Shown here: in pieces, positions 37,571 to 43,622 of the stretch | How positions within the stretch are numbered: the first letter of the stretch is position 1 | How the letters are laid out: each line of letters opens with the position of its first letter | Translations under genes and position numbers: made by a program | From: Chryseobacterium sp. SORGH_AS_0447 | Lineage (GTDB): Bacteria > Bacteroidota > Bacteroidia > Flavobacteriales > Weeksellaceae | Assembly (NCBI RefSeq): GCF_030818695.1 | Contig: NZ_JAUTAR010000001.1 | Span: 4,272,501-4,336,500 of the forward strand | Direction: 5' to 3' | Length of the DNA: 64,000 nt | The notes under the pieces: model-generated | What the model saw: only the letters and a program-made list of their open reading frames with translations | Told to the model about the DNA's origin: nothing | The model's database searches: none

Positions 37571-38581
37571 TCAAACAAATTCTTTCCGTTTTCTCGGCGG
37601 ATATTGGGCTACCAAATCTGCGATGGCCTTGATGTGCTCCGGTGTTGTTCCACAGCAGCCTCCGATGATGTTGATCAGTCCTTTTTCAGCATATTCCTTA
37701 ATCTGTCCGGCCATGTCTTCCGGCGTTTCATCATATTTCCCGAAAGCATTTGGCAGTCCTGCATTCGGATAGGCTGACACATGGAATTCCGAATTGTGCG
37801 CCAGTGTTTCCAGATAAGGCGTCAATTGATTGGCTCCCAACGCACAGTTGAACCCTACACTCAGCAAATTCAGATGGGAAACGGAGATCAGGAATGCTTC
37901 TGCCGTCTGCCCGCTCAGCGTTCTTCCCGAAGCATCGGTGATGGTTCCGGAAACCATGATCGGGATTTTGATCCCTCTTTCATCCTGAAGTTCATCAATC
38001 GCAAATAATGCGGCTTTGGCATTCAGCGTATCGAAGATGGTTTCCACCAGCAGAATATCGGAGCCGCCATCCAAAAGTGCTTCACACTGCTGTTTGTAAG
38101 CAATTCTCAGTTCCTCAAAGGTAATGGCTCTGTACCCGGGATCATTCACATCCGGACTTAAGCTTGCCGTCCTGTTGGTAGGGCCAATGGATCCGGCGAC
38201 GAATCTCGGTTTATCAGGGTTTTTAGCGGTGTATTCATCACAGGCCTTTCTGGCGATTTTTGCCGATTCATAATTTAAATCATACACCAGATCTTCCATG
38301 TGGTAGTCAGCCATTGCAATCGTGGTTCCCGAAAAGGTATTGGTTTCGATAATATCCGCGCCTGCCTCCAGATATTTTTTGTGGACTTCTTCGATCGCAT
38401 GGGGCTGGGTAAGGGACAACAAATCATTGTTTCCTTTTACCGGATGCTCCCAGTTTTTGAAACGTTCGCCACGGTAGTCTTCTTCTTCAAATTTGTACCG
38501 TTGCAGCATGGTGCCCATTGCTCCGTCGAGAATTAAAATTCTTTCGGATAGTGCTTTGTATAGTTGTTCTGAGTTTTTCAT
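37571..38581 (-). CDS. Homocysteine S-methyltransferase domain protein (MetH N-terminal part)
   Basis: A 336-residue barrel that activates homocysteine by zinc thiolate and is the missing N-terminal domain of the split MetH. It has the DGAMGTMLQ start, [19 protein letters not shown] and the zinc cysteines in [13 protein letters not shown]. The stand-alone form paired with a MetH lacking this domain is common in Bacteroidota. Alone it could also act in S-methylmethionine or betaine chemistry, but the neighbours argue for MetH. Confidence 0.9.
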   Translation of the reverse strand: MKNSEQLYKALSERILILDGAMGTMLQRYKFEEEDYRGERFKNWEHPVKGNNDLLSLTQPHAIEEVHKKYLEAGADIIETNTFSGTTIAMADYHMEDLVYDLNYESAKIARKACDEYTAKNPDKPRFVAGSIGPTNRTASLSPDVNDPGYRAITFEELRIAYKQQCEALLDGGSDILLVETIFDTLNAKAALFAIDELQDERGIKIPIMVSGTITDASGRTLSGQTAEAFLISVSHLNLLSVGFNCALGANQLTPYLETLAHNSEFHVSAYPNAGLPNAFGKYDETPEDMAGQIKEYAEKGLINIIGGCCGTTPEHIKAIADLVAQYPPRKRKEFV

Positions 38582-38594
38582 TTTTCTTTTTTTT

Positions 38595-38637
38595 GCCCTG
38601 AAGGGGCTTTATCATTAGCATTGGGTACAGCCCAATG
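38595..38637 (-). repeat. REP-like element, single copy downstream of the RAYT gene
   Basis: A 43-nt element: a 13-nt palindrome GCCCTGAAGGGGC (38595-38607), an 11-nt spacer, then a hairpin of 7-bp stem and 5-nt loop (CATTGGG TACAG CCCAATG, 38619-38637). This is the same 13+11+19 layout as each unit of the array at 39158, but in the reverse order along the plus strand, so it points the opposite way. The second stem has a different sequence from the array while stem length and loop are kept. Confidence 0.8.
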
Positions 38638-38664
38638 TTTAAATTATTTACCTATCACTAAAAA

Positions 38665-38677
38665 GCCCTGAAAGGGC
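38665..38677 (-). repeat. Half REP-like element next to the RAYT stop codon
   Basis: A lone GCCCTGAAAGGGC palindrome, identical to the reverse complement of the array's first hairpin. The next 11 bases (with TCATTA as in the spacer of the 38595 element) run into the RAYT stop codon at 38685, and no second hairpin follows. Confidence 0.7.
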
Positions 38678-38684
38678 GGAGTCA

Positions 38685-39137
38685 TTAATCCCAGACGTAT
38701 TCCTCATTGTATTCCACATTATATTTTTTAAGAAACGCCCGATATTCGTCCTGAAAATTTTTTATTTTGTGATGTTCTTCCTGTTTCTTAATATAAGCCG
38801 TCACAATCTCAATTTCGGTAGGATTTACCGAAAATGCTCCATAGCCGCTTTGCCAATAAAAAGAAGAGAATTTTGCATCTTTGGTTTTCATCCATTGGGA
38901 TGAAGAAGACTTTAATTCTTCCAATAATTTAATCAAAGTAATTTTCTTTGATAACAAACATAAAATATGAACATGATCTTTATAACCGCCAACCTGAATA
39001 GGATTACACTCTAAATTTTTACATACGCCGCCTAAGTAGTTGAACAGTTCCTCTTTAATATCATCAGAAATAAGAGGTTCTCTGTTTTTTGTACTGAATA
39101 CGATATGGATATAAATTTTATTCAGAGATTTTGGCAT
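38685..39137 (-). CDS. REP-associated tyrosine transposase (IS200/IS605 TnpA-like, RAYT)
   Basis: A 150-residue HUH/Y1 nuclease of the IS200/IS605 TnpA type, which cuts and joins single-stranded DNA at hairpins. The HUH motif is H55-V56-H57 (KDHVHILC), the WQSGYGAFSV strand is at 95-104, and the catalytic tyrosine is probably Y115 in TAYIKKQEEHH. It is next to REP-like elements on both sides, has no TnpB, and is not flanked by classic left and right IS ends, so it fits a domesticated RAYT rather than a mobile IS. The gene lies inside the methionine run on the same strand. Confidence 0.88.
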   Translation of the reverse strand: MPKSLNKIYIHIVFSTKNREPLISDDIKEELFNYLGGVCKNLECNPIQVGGYKDHVHILCLLSKKITLIKLLEELKSSSSQWMKTKDAKFSSFYWQSGYGAFSVNPTEIEIVTAYIKKQEEHHKIKNFQDEYRAFLKKYNVEYNEEYVWD

Positions 39138-39157
39138 GTTCTAATTTTTATTTTTTA

Positions 39158-39471
39158 CCTGCGGCTCTACCACAGGCTGTTGATTTCACTCTTTCAGGGC
39201 TTTGCTGCTTCACATTTTTTTTATACCTACGGCTGCACCGCAGGCTGTTGATTTCGCCCTTTTAGGGCTTTGCTGCTTTACATTTTATTTTATACCTGCG
39301 GCTGCACCGCAAGCTGTTGATTTCGCCCTTTCAGGGCTTTGATGCTTTATATTTTATTTTTATACCGGCGGCTGCACCGCAGGCTGTTGATTTCGCCCTT
39401 TCAGGGCTTTGCTGCTTTTATTTTTATACCTACGGCTGTACCGCAGGCTGTTGATTTCGCCCTTTCAGGGC
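39158..39471 (+). repeat. Array of five 43-nt two-hairpin REP-like units
   Basis: Units start at 39158, 39226, 39295, 39365 and 39429; each is exactly 43 nt with 21-27 nt T-rich linkers between them (period 64-70). Each holds a 19-nt hairpin of 7-bp stem (CCTGCGG type with CCGCAGG) and loop CTGCA or CTGTA, an 11-nt spacer CTGTTGATTTC, and the palindrome GCCCTTTCAGGGC. Units 1 and 2 have degenerate first or second stems; unit 4 has an altered second stem base. It lies between the metZ-like stop and the RAYT start. Confidence 0.85.
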
Positions 39472-39482
39472 TTGCAATTGAA

Positions 39483-40643
39483 TCAATCCAACGCCTGTTT
39501 CAGATCCGCAATAATATCATCCACATGTTCCAAACCGACTGAGCAGCGAACCAATCCTGCCGTGATTCCAACTTCGTTTCTTTCATCGTCGGTTAATTTG
39601 GAGTGGGTGGTGGATGCAGGATGCGTAACGATGGTTCTCGTATCTCCGAGATTGGCAGAAAGGGAACACATTTTAATTTTATTCAAAAAGTTTCTTCCCC
39701 CTTCGATACCGCCTTTGATTTCGAAGGCAACGATATTTCCACCCAGTCTCATCTGTTTTTTGGCAATTTCATAGCTGGGATGAGATTTCAGGAAGGGATA
39801 TTTTACCAATTCCACATTCGGATGGCTTTCTAAAAATTCTGCTACTTTCAAGGCATTTTCACAATGTTTTTCAACACGAATAGCTAATGTTTCCAGACTT
39901 TTGGACAATACCCACGCATTGAAAGGCGACATCGCCGGTCCTGTATTTCTTGCGAACAGGTAAATTTCACGGATCAGATCTTCTCTGCCGACTGCTACGC
40001 CTCCTAAAACCCGACCCTGACCGTCGATTAATTTTGTTGCAGAATGCACTACGATATCAGCTCCATATTTAATGGGCTGTTGCAGATAAGGCGTCGCGAA
40101 ACAATTATCCACAATGAAGATCAGATTGTGTTTCTTAGCAATTTGCCCGAAAAACTCCAGATCCAACACCTCAATCGCGGGATTGGTAGGCGTTTCCAGG
40201 TATAGGATTTTCGTGTTTGGCTGAATGTACTTTTCAACATTTTCGGCATCTTCCGCTTTGAAGTAGGTGGTTTCAATATTCCATTTCGGGAAATACTTGG
40301 TGAACAAGGTGTGCGTAGAACCGAAAACCGACTGGCAGCTTACGATATGATCGCCCGCGTTCAGGAGGGTGGCAAACGTTGAATAAATCGCAGCCATTCC
40401 TGTCGCAAAAGCATAACCTGCTTCAGCACCTTCCATTTTTGTTATTTTATCGGTGAATTCCGTTACGTTTGGATTAGAGAAACGGCTGTATAAATTTTTT
40501 GGCTTTTCCTCCGCAAAACTCGCCCGCATATCTTCCGCATCTTCAAATACGAAGCTTGACGTAAGAAAAAGCGGCGTCGAATGCTCATCAAACGGGGTTC
40601 TCTCCGTTTGGGTTCTTATGGCAAGGGTTTCAAAATTTTCCAT
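39483..40643 (-). CDS. O-acylhomoserine sulfhydrylase / cystathionine gamma-synthase family PLP enzyme
   Basis: A 386-residue trans-sulfuration enzyme that joins sulfide (or cysteine) to an O-acylhomoserine. The PLP lysine is in HSATKLIDGQGR, with GMAAIYSTF and the YLETPTNPAIEV and DNCFATPYLQ motifs of the family. With metX upstream, and no cystathionine lyase in the window, direct sulfhydrylation to homocysteine (MetZ/MetY type) is the more likely role. Cystathionine gamma-synthase activity cannot be ruled out from sequence alone. Confidence 0.9.
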   Translation of the reverse strand: MENFETLAIRTQTERTPFDEHSTPLFLTSSFVFEDAEDMRASFAEEKPKNLYSRFSNPNVTEFTDKITKMEGAEAGYAFATGMAAIYSTFATLLNAGDHIVSCQSVFGSTHTLFTKYFPKWNIETTYFKAEDAENVEKYIQPNTKILYLETPTNPAIEVLDLEFFGQIAKKHNLIFIVDNCFATPYLQQPIKYGADIVVHSATKLIDGQGRVLGGVAVGREDLIREIYLFARNTGPAMSPFNAWVLSKSLETLAIRVEKHCENALKVAEFLESHPNVELVKYPFLKSHPSYEIAKKQMRLGGNIVAFEIKGGIEGGRNFLNKIKMCSLSANLGDTRTIVTHPASTTHSKLTDDERNEVGITAGLVRCSVGLEHVDDIIADLKQALD

Positions 40644-40661
40644 ACTCTATTTATTTTACCA

Positions 40662-40785
40662 ATGGAACAGTGTATCAATGGAACAATTCAATATCATGAC
40701 TGATTCGGCATGCCAATTAAATCAGCGGTAAATTGCTACATTTTTAAATTGCTACACTATTGCATTGCTCTATTGTTACATTATT
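40662..40785. repeat. Degenerate TTGCTACATT-type repeat stretch
   Basis: The gap between the sulfhydrylase gene and the homoserine dehydrogenase gene has a left part with TATCAATGGAAC-like words and a right part with repeated ATTGCTACATT / ATTGTTACATT words. The same two-part pattern occurs at 51843-51955. It may be one copy of a dispersed element. Confidence 0.4.
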
Positions 40786-42327
40786 TTATTTCGTTTCACT
40801 GACTCTTAAAATGTCTCCGAATACCCCTCTTGCGGTTACTTTCGCTCCGGCTCCGGCTCCCATGATCACGATCGGGTTTTCGCCGTAACTTTCAGTATAG
40901 ATTTCGAAGATGGAATCAGATCCTTTTAATTGGCCTAAAGCCGAGCCAGCAGGAACAGAAATCAGATTTACATCCAGTTCCCCTTTATCTTTCTGAAGGT
41001 CTCCGTGAAGATCTCCTACATATCTCAGAACATGGCCCGGTGCCTGGTTTTCTTTGATTTTCTGATACTCTTCATCCAGTTCCTCCAATCTGGAAAGGAA
41101 TTCTGATTTTGAGATATCCAGCAGGCTTTCAGGAACAAGATTCTGGATTTTGATGTCATTGAATTCATTGATCAGGTCGAGTTCTCGTGCCAGGATGAGC
41201 AGCTTTCGGGCAACATCGTTTCCGGACAGATCTTCTCTGGGATCAGGTTCGGTATATCCTTTCTCCAATGCCTCAGTGATGATGGTGGAAAACTTTTCGT
41301 CTCTCAAAGAAAAATTATTAAAGACGTAGCTTAATGTTCCGGAGAACACCCCTTTGATTCTTGTGATATTTTCTCCTGAAAGATGAAGAAGCTTGATGGT
41401 ATCAATTAAAGGCAAACCGGCTCCCACATTGGTTTCATAGAGGTAACGTCTGTTATTCTTATTTAATGTATATCTCAGTTTACGGTATTCCTCAATCGGA
41501 AGGGTGTTGAAGATTTTGTTCGATGACACCAGATCAAACCCGTTTTCGGCCAATGCATGATAATTGTGCACAAAATCTTTACTCGCTGTATTATCTACAA
41601 CAATTAAGTTTTCCAGCTGATTTTCTTTTGAGAACCGGATGAGCTCCTGAACGTTCGACGGATTTTTCGCCGTCTCTACCTCATCTGTCCAGTTTGCACT
41701 GAAGCCTTTTTTGTTAAAAGCTATTTTTTTGGAATTGGCAACGGCTACCACTTTAAGATCAATCTTTTTACGCCTTCTGATTTCTTCTGAAGATTCCAGG
41801 ACCTGCTCTATTAAAGTTTTTCCGACATTTCCATGACCGATGATGGCCAAATGCACGGTTTTCGGTTTTTTGGAAATTTCAGATTCGATAATGTTTTTTG
41901 CTTTTTCATCCTGAGAGGAGGTTACAACAATGTTTACCCTTTTTTCCGCTGCAATCTGGTTAAGGAGCAATGGAAAGACATTGTTCCGTGCCAACTCTGC
42001 CAATACTTTGTTGAAATCTTCAGCCACAAAGCCAATAACCGATACATTATTTATGCTGTAGATCTGGGATACTTTCCCTGATTTTCTTTCTGCCTCAAAT
42101 TCGTCAATCAGGCAATTCACCGCTTTTTCAGAATCGCTTTCCTGTACGAGGATGGAAATTCCGTTTTCGATAGCCTGCTGGGAAATGACTCCCACACTGA
42201 TTCTCGCTAAGGTCAGCGCCTTAAAAATCCGTCCGTCGATTCCGATTTCGCCTAAGAAATCTTCTCCTTCAAATTTGATGATGGACCTGTTTTTCAAAAA
42301 TTTTATTTCGTTTGCATTATTCTTCAT
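40786..42327 (-). CDS. Homoserine dehydrogenase with N-terminal ACT-like regulatory region
   Basis: A 513-residue enzyme that reduces aspartate semialdehyde to homoserine. Residues about 1-160 look like the paired ACT regulatory domains that link kinase and dehydrogenase in ThrA (VGVISQQAIENGISILVQ, NNVSVIGFVAEDF). The dehydrogenase follows from about 172: the nucleotide loop AIIGHGNVGKTLIEQ, VVDNTAS, SSNKIF and the catalytic DLSGNDVARKLLILARE. The aspartokinase catalytic domain of ThrA is absent. It starts three bases after the metX stop, in the riboswitch-controlled run. Confidence 0.9.
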   Translation of the reverse strand: MKNNANEIKFLKNRSIIKFEGEDFLGEIGIDGRIFKALTLARISVGVISQQAIENGISILVQESDSEKAVNCLIDEFEAERKSGKVSQIYSINNVSVIGFVAEDFNKVLAELARNNVFPLLLNQIAAEKRVNIVVTSSQDEKAKNIIESEISKKPKTVHLAIIGHGNVGKTLIEQVLESSEEIRRRKKIDLKVVAVANSKKIAFNKKGFSANWTDEVETAKNPSNVQELIRFSKENQLENLIVVDNTASKDFVHNYHALAENGFDLVSSNKIFNTLPIEEYRKLRYTLNKNNRRYLYETNVGAGLPLIDTIKLLHLSGENITRIKGVFSGTLSYVFNNFSLRDEKFSTIITEALEKGYTEPDPREDLSGNDVARKLLILARELDLINEFNDIKIQNLVPESLLDISKSEFLSRLEELDEEYQKIKENQAPGHVLRYVGDLHGDLQKDKGELDVNLISVPAGSALGQLKGSDSIFEIYTESYGENPIVIMGAGAGAKVTARGVFGDILRVSETK

Positions 42328-42330
42328 CGT

Positions 42331-43269
42331 CTACAAAATATTTTTAATGATCGTATTTAATTGTTCGTATTCCATTAAGAAGGCATCGTGCCCATGTATT
42401 GACTGTATTTCATGATAGGAAACCTGATCCTTATGCTCTTTTAACTTGTGATAGCACATTCGAATTTCAGAGGACGGAAAAAAAAGGTCCGTGTTTACTG
42501 AAACCAGATGAATCCGGGCTTTAATGTCTTTCAAACGGGATTCCTCGGCATTAATATTCATCAGCAAATGATTCATTAATTTATAAGATTTCAAACTAAA
42601 TCTTTCGTTTAAGGCATTTCCGTGATAAACCAGCCAGTCCTCAGATTCAAGTCTCTGCTTTTCCTGACTGTATTTATTTCTGAACCTTTCATTTAACGAT
42701 TCCGATGTACGGTAACACAGCATCGCATGGATCCGGGCTTTTTGCAGGGGCTGGTCTTCCTGATTCAGTAAAAATTTCTGAACGAGACACTGTGCATGAA
42801 GCCAGTCGTGGGTTTTGAAATCACAGGCAATGGGAATAAAGATCTCAGCAAGTCCTGGATTTTTAACGAGCATTTCCCAGCCGATTCCTCCTCCCAGCGA
42901 GCCTCCGATAATAGCATATAATTTTTTGATCTGTAAAATTTCGATCCCTTTCAAGAAGATGTTGGCAATATCTGAAGGGGTAAAATCTTCATATTCATCA
43001 ATAAAAAAATCATCGTAGCCGTTTCCGGGAATATTGAAACACAGAACCGTATACTGATCCGTACCGATCACCTGATGATTTCCGATCAGCTTTTTCCACC
43101 ACCCTCTTTCTCCGGAAACTTCCGAATTTCCGGTGAGTGCATGATTAACCAAAATAACAGGTGCAGAAAACAGTTCTTTTCCGAAAAGCTGATAGCTTAA
43201 CGGAATATCGTATTCCCTGCCGGAATTTGTGCGATACGAAAAGGTAATATGTTTAAGTTCTGTTTTCAA
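42331..43269 (-). CDS. metX: Homoserine O-acetyltransferase family protein
   Basis: A 312-residue alpha/beta hydrolase that acylates homoserine, the entry step to methionine. The nucleophile serine is in GGSLGGGIGWEML, the acid aspartate in VNTDLFFP and the base histidine in HGHDAFL. It has the VILVNHALTGNSEV motif (oxyanion region). It is a little shorter than E. coli or Leptospira MetX (about 350-380). It is the first gene after a SAM riboswitch, which strongly supports a methionine role. Acetyl versus succinyl use cannot be set from sequence alone. Confidence 0.9.
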   Translation of the reverse strand: MKTELKHITFSYRTNSGREYDIPLSYQLFGKELFSAPVILVNHALTGNSEVSGERGWWKKLIGNHQVIGTDQYTVLCFNIPGNGYDDFFIDEYEDFTPSDIANIFLKGIEILQIKKLYAIIGGSLGGGIGWEMLVKNPGLAEIFIPIACDFKTHDWLHAQCLVQKFLLNQEDQPLQKARIHAMLCYRTSESLNERFRNKYSQEKQRLESEDWLVYHGNALNERFSLKSYKLMNHLLMNINAEESRLKDIKARIHLVSVNTDLFFPSSEIRMCYHKLKEHKDQVSYHEIQSIHGHDAFLMEYEQLNTIIKNIL

Positions 43270-43328
43270 TTCTATTATTTTAATACAATTGAAAATGCCA
43301 CAGGAAATGGCTGAAAGAACTTCAGTAA

Positions 43329-43433
43329 GTTATCTGTCCAAAAATAATTCTGGTAGAACGTAGCACCTTCATTGCTTGCGCAAAGGGTTGCTAAGGTTTC
43401 ACAGGGTCTAATCCCTCAACCTTTCTTGATAAC
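43329..43433 (-). ncRNA. SAM-I (S-box) riboswitch
   Basis: On the minus strand the leader begins GTTATCAAGAAAGGTTGAGG and contains GTGAAACC, TTAGCAACC and GAAGGTGCTACGTTCTACC, the conserved core of the SAM-I aptamer. The P1 helix pairs GATAAC at 43428-43433 (plus strand) with GTTATC at 43329-43334. The hairpin TTGC-GCAA-GCAA fits P3. It lies 60 bases before the metX start. Binding of S-adenosylmethionine would close P1 and lower expression. No strong rho-independent terminator is seen between aptamer and start; a weak hairpin near 43290-43310 may be the expression platform. Confidence 0.93.
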
Positions 43434-43462
43434 ATTTTCAATATTTGAATGAACGAATGGTG

Positions 43463-43470
43463 CAAAGATA
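43463..43470 (-). promoter_or_regulatory. Candidate -7 box of the methionine run
   Basis: Read on the minus strand the site is TATCTTTG, a match to TAnnTTTG, 30 bases before the riboswitch start. A good -33 TTG was not seen at the usual distance. Confidence 0.4.
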
Positions 43471-43622
43471 GAACTTTTCTTTTAAATATTTATAAAAATT
43501 TTATTTAACATTGCAACACCCGTCAACAGAAGGCTTCCGGAGAAATATTAAAGATAATTTAAATGATAAGGGTTGGAATTTTTTTCAAAAAAAACTACCT
43601 TCGTAAGGAAACCGTTGAAAAT

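Larger units (their letters stand above)
38595..39471. mobile_element. RAYT-REP locus
   Basis: The transposase gene sits between one single and one half element on its 3' side and five tandem elements on its 5' side. All share the 13-nt palindrome. The elements on the two sides face opposite ways, which is the arrangement expected if the nuclease handles pairs of inverted REP hairpins. That is known for RAYTs in gammaproteobacteria; here it is inference. Confidence 0.7.

Noticed and set aside
38685..39137. A complete mobile insertion sequence of IS200/IS605 type
   Set aside because: No TnpB, and no IS ends at both sides; the REP elements around it fit a RAYT better.
39158..39471. CRISPR array
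   Set aside because: The 43-nt units are separated by near-identical T-rich linkers, not unique spacers, and no cas genes are present.
39339..39774. Plus-strand open frames over the REP array
   Set aside because: They translate repeats and the antisense of the sulfhydrylase gene, with no start or codon support.
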